64,000 nucleotides of DNA from positions 1-64,000 of the forward strand of contig NZ_GL833119.1 in assembly GCF_000185145.2 (NCBI RefSeq), given 5' to 3'. Below, piece by piece: positions 35,957-45,011 of the stretch. Position numbers and translations under genes: made by a program. Source of the DNA: Hoylesella oralis ATCC 33269 (lineage in GTDB: Bacteria; Bacteroidota; Bacteroidia; Bacteroidales; Bacteroidaceae). A model generated the notes under the pieces. That model worked only from the letters and a program-made list of their open reading frames with translations. It was not told the DNA's origin and ran no database searches. Numbering within the stretch: the first letter of the stretch is position 1; every line of letters begins with the position of its first letter.

Positions 35957-38900
35957 ATGATGAAGCAGGTAAAAATTTCATTACCTCTAAGAATGCTCGC
36001 TATCATATGTGGGCTTATTCTTTCAGCAAGTGCCTTTGCACAGCAAATTACTGTGAAAGGCCATGTTAAGGATGATACCGGCGAACCCGTCATTGGCGCC
36101 ACGGTCCGTGTAGCCGGACAAGATGGCGGCGTAATGACAGATATCAACGGTAATTTCACCATTCAGGCTAAGTCTGGCGCTACGATTTCTATAACCTATA
36201 TCGGCTATCAGACGGCAACAGTGCCGGCGGCACCGAATGTTGCAGTATCGCTTGTCAGCGAACAGACTACACTCAAAGATGTTGTCGTCATCGGTTATGG
36301 GCGTGCTAGAAAGGAAGACCTGACAGGTTCCGTAACGGCCATTAAGCCGGATGAGCTATCTAAAGGTATCACAAACAACGCTACGGATATGATGGTAGGC
36401 AAGATAGCCGGTGTTGATGTGATCACTGCAGGTGGCACTCCGGGGGCAGGGGCACAGATACGTGTACGTGGAGGTTCCTCGCTTAATGCATCCAATGATC
36501 CTCTCTATGTAATCGATGGACTTACTATAGACGGCAACACCGCTAAAGGTATGAGCAATATTCTCGCCATGATCAACCCGAATGATATCGAAACATTTAC
36601 TGTATTGAAAGATGCTTCGGCAACGGCTATATACGGAAGTCGTGCATCAAATGGCGTAATTATCATCACAACAAAGAAGGGACGTGACGGGCAGAAACCG
36701 CAGTTTACCTATAATGGAGATGTAACTGTATCTACCATACAGAAAAAGTACGAAACTCTGAATGGTGATGAATATCGGGCATTGGCAGCAAGAGTCGGCC
36801 TTGATGTTAGCAAACTCGGTACGGAGAATACCGATTGGCAAGACCAAATCTTCCGTACTTCTGTATCTACAAACCATAATATCTCCATGAGTGGCGGCCT
36901 GAAGAACATGCCGTATCGCATAAGTGCCGGTTATAACATTTCTGACGGTATCGTGAAGACATCATGGATGCGTCGTGCAAATTTATCTTTAAATCTTGCA
37001 CCTTCACTGCTCGACAAGCATCTGAACTTCAATATTACGGGAAAATACATGTACGAAAAAGACCGTTATGCTGATGCCAACGGCGCAATTGGTGCTGCTC
37101 TGAGTATTGATCCCACCCGTCCTGTATACTCTAACGATGAAACTTCACAATTCTTCGGTGGATATTATCAACCTTCGCAGAATGCTTCTTTCAAAGATCC
37201 TAACTGGAAATACACCAACAATCCAAATGCACCGCAAAACCCATTGGCACTACTTAACTTAAAAGAAACCATTGCGCATGCAAACGACTTCACAGGAAAC
37301 TTCGAAGTAGACTATAAGATTCACGGTTTCGAAGATTTACATATCCACGGGAACATCGGTGCCCAATACACCAGCAGTTCGCAAGACGAGACAATTTCAA
37401 AATATTCCTATTCTAATAACTACTATGGCTGGGATGGTGTAACTAAATACTGGAAATACTCTCTCACAGGCAATATTTATGCACAGTATCAGCATGAATT
37501 CGGCATACATAATATAGATGTAATGGGTGGTGCTGAAGAGAGCCATTATCATCGTAGCGGTTACAACGAAGGACAAGGCACTGATCCTTACACAGGAGAA
37601 ATATATAACCCTTCTATTCGTTCCGAACAGGAATGGGCAACGCGTAACACGTTGGTTTCTTACTTCGGACGTATGAATTATACACTACTAAAGCGTTATA
37701 TGCTTACAGCCACATTCCGTGCCGATGGTTCATCACGTTTCGGCAAAGGACATCGGTGGGGCTATTTCCCTTCGGCAGCTTTTGCATGGAAGATCAATAA
37801 TGAGAAGTTCATAAATAAAGCTTCTTGGATAGATGAATTGAAACTCCGTTTGGGCTGGGGTGTAACCGGACAACAGGAATTGATAGATCCTTCCGGTGAC
37901 AACAAGCTCAGCGACGACTTCGGTTATATGCCTCTTTACACGTTGGGCAATTCTTATGCTATGTATCCGTTCGGCGACACCTATTACTATACACAACGTC
38001 CATCGGCTTATAACGAAGATCGTAAATGGGAAACTACAACTACCTATAACGCCGGTATCGACTTTTCTGTTCTCAACGGACGTATTTCTACCAACATAGA
38101 TGGATATTACCGTAAGACTCGCAACCTTTTGAATACAGTGGTAATCCCTGTAGGTACAAACTTCGGCTCTACCTTGTTAAAGAACATAGGTTCACTCGAG
38201 AACTACGGTATTGAATTTGCAATCAACGCTAAACCCGTTGTAACAAAAGACTTCACTTGGGATGTAACTTACAATATATCGTGGAATCATAATGAGATTA
38301 CCGAACTCACAGGGAACGCAACTGGTAATAAAGATTATTACGTACCGACAGGTACTAAGATTTCACGCGGCAATAATACACAGATAATGGCAAATAGAGT
38401 CGGATATGCGGCAAACTCTTTCTTTGTTTATCAGCAAGTCTACGATAAAGATGGCAAACCTATAGAAGGAATGTATGTTGACCGTAACGGCGACGGACAG
38501 ATTAATGCAAGCGATCGTTATTTCTATAAAAAGCCATCGGCAGACGTGATTATGGGCTTTACGAGCAAGTTCCTTTACAAGAATTGGGACCTTAGTGCAG
38601 CATTCCATGCATCGTTAGGGAACTATATATATTATGATAACCTCTCAAGCAAGGCCGCTATCAGTTCCCCGGGACTATATTCTAACAGTGCATTCACCAA
38701 TACAACTCCGGAAGCAGTTGCATTAGGTTTCACCGGTATAGGTACCGATTATTGGCTTTCCGATTACTTTGTTCGCAATGCTTCTTACCTGAAGTGTTCT
38801 AACATCACATTGGGTTATAGTTTTGATCCTTTATTGAAATGTGCGAAAAAGGATTATTTCTCCGGTCGTATATTCTTCACTGTTCAGAATCCATTTATCA

Positions 38901-39004
38901 TTACAAAATACAAGGGTATCGATCCTGAAGTTTCATCAGGTGTAGACAACAACCCTTATCCACGCCCCATGAGTTTCCAACTCGGTGTGAACTTGAACTT
39001 CTAA
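35957..39004 (+). CDS. susC: SusC-like TonB-dependent oligosaccharide transporter
   Basis: 1015 residues. Signal peptide (about 1-29, ending SASAFAQ), then a carboxypeptidase-regulatory-like domain (about 32-110; VKGHVKDDTGEPVIGATVRV), the TonB box region KDVVVIGYGRARKEDLTG, a plug (about 125-235; PLYVIDGLTIDGN, ATAIYGSRASNGVIIIT), and a 22-strand barrel ending in the aromatic-terminated strand SFQLGVNLNF. Length and order are standard for SusC/RagA. With SusD it imports maltooligosaccharides through the outer membrane. It heads a four-gene operon; susD starts 16 bases after it. Confidence 0.96.
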   Translation: MMKQVKISLPLRMLAIICGLILSASAFAQQITVKGHVKDDTGEPVIGATVRVAGQDGGVMTDINGNFTIQAKSGATISITYIGYQTATVPAAPNVAVSLVSEQTTLKDVVVIGYGRARKEDLTGSVTAIKPDELSKGITNNATDMMVGKIAGVDVITAGGTPGAGAQIRVRGGSSLNASNDPLYVIDGLTIDGNTAKGMSNILAMINPNDIETFTVLKDASATAIYGSRASNGVIIITTKKGRDGQKPQFTYNGDVTVSTIQKKYETLNGDEYRALAARVGLDVSKLGTENTDWQDQIFRTSVSTNHNISMSGGLKNMPYRISAGYNISDGIVKTSWMRRANLSLNLAPSLLDKHLNFNITGKYMYEKDRYADANGAIGAALSIDPTRPVYSNDETSQFFGGYYQPSQNASFKDPNWKYTNNPNAPQNPLALLNLKETIAHANDFTGNFEVDYKIHGFEDLHIHGNIGAQYTSSSQDETISKYSYSNNYYGWDGVTKYWKYSLTGNIYAQYQHEFGIHNIDVMGGAEESHYHRSGYNEGQGTDPYTGEIYNPSIRSEQEWATRNTLVSYFGRMNYTLLKRYMLTATFRADGSSRFGKGHRWGYFPSAAFAWKINNEKFINKASWIDELKLRLGWGVTGQQELIDPSGDNKLSDDFGYMPLYTLGNSYAMYPFGDTYYYTQRPSAYNEDRKWETTTTYNAGIDFSVLNGRISTNIDGYYRKTRNLLNTVVIPVGTNFGSTLLKNIGSLENYGIEFAINAKPVVTKDFTWDVTYNISWNHNEITELTGNATGNKDYYVPTGTKISRGNNTQIMANRVGYAANSFFVYQQVYDKDGKPIEGMYVDRNGDGQINASDRYFYKKPSADVIMGFTSKFLYKNWDLSAAFHASLGNYIYYDNLSSKAAISSPGLYSNSAFTNTTPEAVALGFTGIGTDYWLSDYFVRNASYLKCSNITLGYSFDPLLKCAKKDYFSGRIFFTVQNPFIITKYKGIDPEVSSGVDNNPYPRPMSFQLGVNLNF

Positions 39005-39020
39005 CATAAAAAATATCATT

Positions 39021-40712
39021 ATGAGACATATATTTGTTAAAACGGCTGTCGCAGGTCTTCTCGCTTTAGGAATGGCCTCTTGTGCCGATGACCTAAATAT
39101 TTCGTCAATCGATCCGCAAACTTCACCTTCGTTTGAAGACATGTCTTTGCTGGCTAAGGTTTACGGAACACTCGGCGTAACCGGACAAAAAGGCGCGACG
39201 GGAGCAGGGGATATCAGCTCCGATGAAGGCGAATCCGGTTTCTATCGTACCACTTTTAATCTCCAGACTCTACCTACCGATGAATGTAACTGGGCGTGGC
39301 AGACCGATCAAGATATACCGCAAATCACAGGTATATCATGGAACTCCACCTCTGTACGTACCCAATGGGCATACCAACGTTTAGGATATGATATAACTCT
39401 CTGCAACTTCTATTTGCAGGAAACTGCCGGAAAAGCAGAAGATGCTAACTATAAATACTATCGTGCAGAGGTTCGTTTCCTGCGCGCTTTGCACTATTGG
39501 TATTTCCTCGACCTGTGGCATAAAGCTCCTTTCAAGGACGAAAAATCTTCAATGACAGAAAAACCGGTAGAAAAAGCCGGTAAAGATCTTTACGATTGGA
39601 TCGACAACGAACTCACCGAAATAGAGAGTCAACTCTCGGCAATCGGTTCGTTCAACGACAGTAAAAACTACGGTCGTGTAGACCAAGGTGCCGCATATAT
39701 GCTCCACGCACGTTTGGCTCTCAATGCTCCTGTTTATACAAACGGTGTAACAAAAGCTTATGATAAGGCCATTGAATACTGCGATAAAATCATCAATAGC
39801 GGTGCTTATAAGTTGAGCAACGTGCCTAAAACCAATCCTACCAATGGGCTCACCTACAGTGGTTATGCACAGCTGTTCATGGCAGACAATGACGAGAACA
39901 CCGATGCCATGAAAGAAATCATTCTTCCGATACGTCAAGATGGGGAGAAAACACGCAGCTTTTCGGGAGCAACTTATTTGATCAGCTCTACCCGCATTAC
40001 CGGTATGCCTTATGCAGGTACCACCAATTGCTGGAGCTGTAACTACGCTCGCCCGAATTTGATAGAGAAATTCTTCCCGAACGATGATATACCTATGTCA
40101 ACCGTAAAGGCTCCAGATAACCTGACCGAAGCAGAGATTATAGCTTTGGATGCACAAGACGGTTCCGATACAAAGAGCATCATTGCAGCAGCAGGCGACG
40201 ACCGAGCTTTGTTTTATGCCGGTCGTGGCGGCGGTATACGCAAGTTGCGTACCGACAAGCTGAATAACTTTCTCGATGGTATTTCCGTTGTAAAGTTCCA
40301 GAATATACGTACCGATGGGAAAACAGTTCATGATAAAGAATTCCCTGATATGGATATTCCATTGATACGTTATGCAGAAGCATTCATGACTCGCGCAGAA
40401 GCTAAATGGCGTAAAGGCGACATGACAGCCATTAACGATGTTAATGTACTCCGTGCACGTGCCAATGCCACTCCGCTGACACAGCTCACAGAGCAAGACC
40501 TCATCGATGAATGGAGCCGTGAGTTCTATATGGAAGGCCGACGTCGCAGCGATTTGATACGCTTCGATATGTTTACCGGAAAGAAATATAACTGGGCTTG
40601 GAAAGGCGGTGTCCCTAACGGACAAGCTGTAGATTCTCACTTTAAATATTATCCCATCCCGTTGGATGATATCAACAACAATGAGAACATGCACCAAAAT
40701 GCCGATTATTAA
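39021..40712 (+). CDS. susD: SusD-like starch-binding lipoprotein
   Basis: 563 residues. A lipoprotein signal (MRHIFVKTAVAGLLALGMAS, acylated C21) is followed by the SusD/RagB fold, mostly helical with TPR-like pairs. Family strings include YYRAEVRFLRALHYWYFLDL and the C-terminal region GDMTAINDVNVLRARANATP with WSREFYMEGRRRSDLIRFD. It forms the lid on SusC at the cell surface and binds starch helices. It lies 16 bases after susC and 20 before susE. Confidence 0.96.
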   Translation: MRHIFVKTAVAGLLALGMASCADDLNISSIDPQTSPSFEDMSLLAKVYGTLGVTGQKGATGAGDISSDEGESGFYRTTFNLQTLPTDECNWAWQTDQDIPQITGISWNSTSVRTQWAYQRLGYDITLCNFYLQETAGKAEDANYKYYRAEVRFLRALHYWYFLDLWHKAPFKDEKSSMTEKPVEKAGKDLYDWIDNELTEIESQLSAIGSFNDSKNYGRVDQGAAYMLHARLALNAPVYTNGVTKAYDKAIEYCDKIINSGAYKLSNVPKTNPTNGLTYSGYAQLFMADNDENTDAMKEIILPIRQDGEKTRSFSGATYLISSTRITGMPYAGTTNCWSCNYARPNLIEKFFPNDDIPMSTVKAPDNLTEAEIIALDAQDGSDTKSIIAAAGDDRALFYAGRGGGIRKLRTDKLNNFLDGISVVKFQNIRTDGKTVHDKEFPDMDIPLIRYAEAFMTRAEAKWRKGDMTAINDVNVLRARANATPLTQLTEQDLIDEWSREFYMEGRRRSDLIRFDMFTGKKYNWAWKGGVPNGQAVDSHFKYYPIPLDDINNNENMHQNADY

Positions 40713-40732
40713 TTAAGTATCAAGGATAAAAC

Positions 40733-41956
40733 ATGAAAGTTATGAACAAGAAAATATTTAATATAGGACGCCTGTTCTCCCTGCTCGCATTGACATCTTT
40801 CGTACTGACATCATGTGAGAAAGACGATAACAGCAACCCGACATTCATTCCCAACGCATCAAGTTTCGTTCTTAATACGCCGGCGAATGCCGAAAATAAC
40901 ACTTACGACCTCGCAAGTGCAAACGGATTAAATCTGACATGCACCCAACCCGATTACGGTGGTGTACCTTACGTTGTAAAATACTTCGTACAAGTATCGC
41001 TCGACCAGACTTTCGGCAGCAACAGTAATGCTAACTTCCGTCAGTTGGATACTCCTTATACTACTGCCAGTATGAATGTCGATCCTTTAGAGATCAACAA
41101 TGCCATGCTTGCCATGTATAAGGATGCTAACGGCGATGTAGCCTATCCTGCAACTGCCCGTCAGCTATACGTACGCCTGCTTGCAACTCCCGTCAACTTG
41201 GCCGGCACTCCGATGGACTCCGTTTATTCCAACGTTATCACTCTGCCGAAAGTTCTTGCTACCTACGTGGCACCCAAGCTCACATATCCTCAGAGTTTGT
41301 ATCTTGTAGGCTCGTCTATTGGTAACGATAGCGATAAGAAGTACTGGTCTTACTGGAAGAAGATGGCTCCTGTCTATGGAAACGATCCGCAGAAGGGTGG
41401 CGATTTCTACTCCATCATCTACGCTAAAGCCGGAGATTCGTTCAAATGGGGTGAATCTGAAGGCGATTGGCGCGGTTATAAAAACGTGGCAGAATTTGAT
41501 GATCAGGCCAGTGCAGGTATCAGTGAGCAAACGGGAGACGGCAATATAGTCATCGCCAATGCCGGATGGTATACTATTTATGTAACCACTAAACTTGGCG
41601 CAAGCGAAGTTGCATACACTTTCCACATCTACCCTGCAGCAGCTTATACTATCGGTAAAGCAACCGGTTCGTGGGCAGATGCCAATTCAGACCTTGCATT
41701 GCAGCAACCCACAACACAGTTCGACAACTGGATTTCTCCCGCTTTCACGGCGGCAGGCGAACTCCGCGCCTACATCAAAGTGCCCGGATTAGATTGGTGG
41801 AGAACGGAATTTACACTCTTCAACGGCTCTATTTACTGGCGTGATCTCAATATTATAGACTCTTGGACGGAAAAAGGTGCCGATTACTCCGTAGCATGTT
41901 CTCCCGGACAGAAACTCTATGTAGACTTTAACCTTAACACCGGTGAAGTAAAATAA
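40733..41956 (+). CDS. susE: SusE-like surface starch-binding lipoprotein
   Basis: 407 residues. Lipoprotein signal with the acylated cysteine at 28 (SFVLTSC); the start could also be the ATG three codons on. Residues about 35-170 match the immunoglobulin-like SusE N-terminal domain (FVLNTPANAENNTYDLASAN). Two starch-binding modules follow: about 184-295 (SLYLVGSSIGNDSDKKYWSY, NIVIANAGWYTIYV) and about 300-407 (WISPAFTAAGELRAYIKVP, GLDWWRTEFTLF). The last module resembles the last module of the next gene. It binds starch at the surface and does not cut it. Confidence 0.9.
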   Translation: MKVMNKKIFNIGRLFSLLALTSFVLTSCEKDDNSNPTFIPNASSFVLNTPANAENNTYDLASANGLNLTCTQPDYGGVPYVVKYFVQVSLDQTFGSNSNANFRQLDTPYTTASMNVDPLEINNAMLAMYKDANGDVAYPATARQLYVRLLATPVNLAGTPMDSVYSNVITLPKVLATYVAPKLTYPQSLYLVGSSIGNDSDKKYWSYWKKMAPVYGNDPQKGGDFYSIIYAKAGDSFKWGESEGDWRGYKNVAEFDDQASAGISEQTGDGNIVIANAGWYTIYVTTKLGASEVAYTFHIYPAAAYTIGKATGSWADANSDLALQQPTTQFDNWISPAFTAAGELRAYIKVPGLDWWRTEFTLFNGSIYWRDLNIIDSWTEKGADYSVACSPGQKLYVDFNLNTGEVK

Positions 41957-41976
41957 TAACAAAACGATAATCAATT

Positions 41977-43425
41977 ATGAAAAAGCAAATATTATATGGC
42001 TTTGCGGTTTTGGCGGGATTTATACTCGCCAGCTGCAACGGCGATTACGATGATTGGGCTTCTCCGCAGTCTCATCAGCAGGAGAAATCGGCTGCTGCCT
42101 ATGGCGTTACTGTTTCACAAGGGGCCAATGCAGTCAGTGTAATGCCGGTAGACAACGATTCGCTGCAGCTCATCACCTTTAGTTCCTCCGACAAAAATAT
42201 TACCGGTTACACTTTGCGTAAGCTCTATATTGTCACAGGTAACGACACTTTGACCATCGAAGGTTCCATCGTAGGCAACAACATCGTTGTTTCAGCTTCG
42301 GCACTCGATGATGCTCTTTGGAAAAATGCAGGTACCCGTAAAACAACTAAGTACGATTTCAAGGTCGTAACCGAGTTCGGTGCCAACCTTGCCAATGGCG
42401 ATGCTGTAGCTCTGACTGGCGAATCTACAGGCTCGCTTACCACCGATCCCACACCTGCAGAAGACGCTAACGGCTATTTCATGTTGGGTGATTTTGTAGA
42501 GAATACTGTATCCGGAGAGACTTGGAAACTGACCAAGCCCATCAATATGAATAGTAAAGGTAATGGAATTTATGAGGCTGTTGTCGAAACAACTAAGGAA
42601 GGCGATAACTGGTTCAAGTTCTATGGTAGGTCACATTATAGCGCTACCGATTGGGATGAGGTAAACTCGGCCCAAATGGGATGTCAAGAAAATGGCGACA
42701 AAACCACGCCTAACTTCATTATCTGGAGCGGAGACAAGTACACAGTGCAGACTCCCGTCATCTCCGGAAAGGGCAAATGGAAAGTTACACTCGATGCTGT
42801 AAACATGATATACAAGGTCGAGAAGTACTCTACAGAACTTTATCTAACAGGCAGCAACTACAATTGGGGTGCTGCAACTACCGATTGGAAAAAGCTTACC
42901 ATCGTGCACAGTACCGAAAATGTATTCTGGACAATCATCTATCTTCATGCAAACGAAGAAATTAAGTTTGCTCCGCAAGCCGGATGGGGCGATGATTTCG
43001 GTACGGAAGCAACTATTGTCGATAATGCAGGAGCTGGTGCCGGAGGTACCGGAAATATCAAGATAGCCAATGCCGGTTGGTATTTGTTAAAGGTAACTGC
43101 AGGCAGCAATAAAACTGTAGAGTTCCTCAAGCCCGACGTATATCTGATGGGAGACGCGGCAGGCGAATGGGCTATTGCCGATAGCCATAAGTTCAGTGTT
43201 CCCACAACAGAGAACGGAGAGTTCGTTTCACCGCAGTTTGCTCAAAATGCAGAGGTACGTATGTGCGTCAGCATAGGCTACGACTGGTGGAAGACCGAGT
43301 TCATCGTAACTGCAGACGGTAAAATCGACTACCGCGGCAATGGCGATGATCAGGCACGCGTCAACGTAATAGCCGGCCAAAAGGCTTACCTCAACTTCAA
43401 AACAGGCACAGGGAGATATCAATAA
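41977..43425 (+). CDS. susF: SusF-like surface starch-binding lipoprotein
   Basis: 482 residues. The lipoprotein cysteine is C20 (GFILASC). An N-terminal beta domain (about 30-150) is followed by three starch-binding modules: about 160-285 (GYFMLGDFVENTVSGETWKL), about 288-385 (ELYLTGSNYNWGAATTDWKK, NIKIANAGWYLLKV) and about 386-482 (DVYLMGDAAGEWAIADSHKF, GYDWWKTEFIVTADGK). Trp-rich surfaces fit maltooligosaccharide binding. It is the last gene before the operon terminator and a larger relative of susE. Confidence 0.9.
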   Translation: MKKQILYGFAVLAGFILASCNGDYDDWASPQSHQQEKSAAAYGVTVSQGANAVSVMPVDNDSLQLITFSSSDKNITGYTLRKLYIVTGNDTLTIEGSIVGNNIVVSASALDDALWKNAGTRKTTKYDFKVVTEFGANLANGDAVALTGESTGSLTTDPTPAEDANGYFMLGDFVENTVSGETWKLTKPINMNSKGNGIYEAVVETTKEGDNWFKFYGRSHYSATDWDEVNSAQMGCQENGDKTTPNFIIWSGDKYTVQTPVISGKGKWKVTLDAVNMIYKVEKYSTELYLTGSNYNWGAATTDWKKLTIVHSTENVFWTIIYLHANEEIKFAPQAGWGDDFGTEATIVDNAGAGAGGTGNIKIANAGWYLLKVTAGSNKTVEFLKPDVYLMGDAAGEWAIADSHKFSVPTTENGEFVSPQFAQNAEVRMCVSIGYDWWKTEFIVTADGKIDYRGNGDDQARVNVIAGQKAYLNFKTGTGRYQ

Positions 43426-43459
43426 GACTACGTAACTTAAAAATAACCTAAAGAATGCC

Positions 43460-43489
43460 GAGGGAGAATTTCTACGGAAGTTCTCCCTC
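43460..43489 (+). terminator. Intrinsic terminator of susCDEF
   Basis: GAGGGAGAA (43460-43468) pairs with TTCTCCCTC (43481-43489) around a 12-base loop, followed by ATTTTCTCTATTCT. It lies 35 bases past the susF stop, so the downstream GH53 gene depends on read-through or its own promoter. Confidence 0.75.
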
Positions 43490-43529
43490 ATTTTCTCTAT
43501 TCTGAATTTTAAACATAAGCAACCAATTC

Positions 43530-44909
43530 ATGAATAACCTTATTCAAAGACTATTATCAATGCTTGTCGGCATCGTTTTCTCCATCTCTTTGCAGGCACA
43601 GCGCTACCTCGGCGGCGACATCTCGCTACTGCCTTCTTATCAAAAACAGGGCACCCACTACCTCAATGAACTGGGAAAACCTACCGAAGCCCTGCAGCTT
43701 TTCAAGGATGAAGGGTGGAACATCATGCGTGTACGTCTGTTCGTAGAACCGCAAAATGCATCCGACGAGCACAAGAGTGAGGGCGTGTGTCAAGATATCC
43801 CTTACGTCATCGCTTTGTCAAAACAGATAAAAGAAGCCGGTTTTCACCTGATGCTCGACTTCCATTACAGCGACACGTGGGCCGATCCTAACAAACAGAT
43901 TACACCTAAACGGTGGGAACGATTAACCCCCGCACAACTTCAAGACTCAGTATATGCCTATACCCGTCACGCTCTGCAGGCACTCTGCAATGCCGGTATC
44001 GAGCCCGATTTCATTCAGGTAGGTAACGAAATCACTTTCGGCATGCTGTGGCCCACGGGCAGAGTGAAGCCCGACAGCGACACGAACTGGGCGGTATTCT
44101 CATCGCTCCTTAACGCCGGCAGTCGTGCTTGCCGTGAAATCTGTCCGCAGGCCAAGCTCATCAGCCATACGGAGCATGCACAGAGCTGGGCCGACACCAA
44201 AGCCTTCTATGACCGCATGGCCCGTTTCGGTGTGGATTATGATATCATCGGACTGAGTTACTATCCCATGTGGCACGGCACGATACCGCATCTCGGAACA
44301 GTACTCGACTCTCTGCAGGCCGCTTTTCCTAAACCTGTCATGATCGTAGAGACCGCTTTCTACTACTCACACGACAATGACGTATGGGAAAAGGATGCCA
44401 ATCACTACGCCGACCTCTACCCTATCAGCGCCGAAGGGCAACGCCTGTTTGCCCGAGAACTCGTAACCGAGCTCAACAAACACCCCAACGTAACGGGACT
44501 TTTATGGTGGTTTCCCGAAGAAAACGGCAGCAACAACAGCGTTATAAAGAGTTGGATCAACCGCGGACTGTTCGATAACCGCACGGGAAAGGTTCTTCCG
44601 GCCATGAAAGAGCTGGAGAAATTCGGCACCGATTCCGTCTGCTGTAACAGACACAACTTACAGATGCCGAAAGTACAAGAATACAGTGCCGAAACACTCA
44701 TCATCTATTACAACGACAAGAAAGATAAAAAATCGTTGCTGAAAGCCATCCGCAAGAGCGGTGCCAAACTCATTTACGACTACAATATCATCAACGGCGT
44801 GGCCATACGCAAGCCCAAAAACATGACCATAGATGCCGCCATCAGGTATTACGGTAAGCTGAAAGGCGTGCTGCAGGTAAGCCGAGACCGCATCATGCAG
44901 TTGAATTAA
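43530..44909 (+). CDS. GH53 endo-beta-1,4-galactanase with extra C-terminal domain
   Basis: 459 residues with a signal peptide (about 1-24, ending SLQAQ). The GH53 barrel (about 25-365) starts YLGGDISLLPSY, carries MRVRLFVEPQNAS and LMLDFHYSDTWADPNKQ, and has the acid/base E167 in QVGNEITFG and nucleophile E274 in MIVETAFYY. Known GH53 enzymes cut beta-1,4-galactan. After the barrel, about 385-459 form a separate small domain (ETLIIYYNDKKDKKSLLKAI, then KLIYDYNIINGVAIRKP and GVLQVSRDRI) with the pattern of a peptidase-inhibitor-I9-like fold. This placement directly after susCDEF is unexpected for a galactanase. A related GH53 lies at 47547. Confidence 0.9.
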   Translation: MNNLIQRLLSMLVGIVFSISLQAQRYLGGDISLLPSYQKQGTHYLNELGKPTEALQLFKDEGWNIMRVRLFVEPQNASDEHKSEGVCQDIPYVIALSKQIKEAGFHLMLDFHYSDTWADPNKQITPKRWERLTPAQLQDSVYAYTRHALQALCNAGIEPDFIQVGNEITFGMLWPTGRVKPDSDTNWAVFSSLLNAGSRACREICPQAKLISHTEHAQSWADTKAFYDRMARFGVDYDIIGLSYYPMWHGTIPHLGTVLDSLQAAFPKPVMIVETAFYYSHDNDVWEKDANHYADLYPISAEGQRLFARELVTELNKHPNVTGLLWWFPEENGSNNSVIKSWINRGLFDNRTGKVLPAMKELEKFGTDSVCCNRHNLQMPKVQEYSAETLIIYYNDKKDKKSLLKAIRKSGAKLIYDYNIINGVAIRKPKNMTIDAAIRYYGKLKGVLQVSRDRIMQLN

Positions 44910-45011
44910 TGCAATCGTTTACTGCAAAAGTTACGGTTATCGGCCCGCAGCAGGCAAAACATTGCGCAAAATAATATTAACTTCGTGGCACAATCAAAAC
45001 CTACAAACAAA

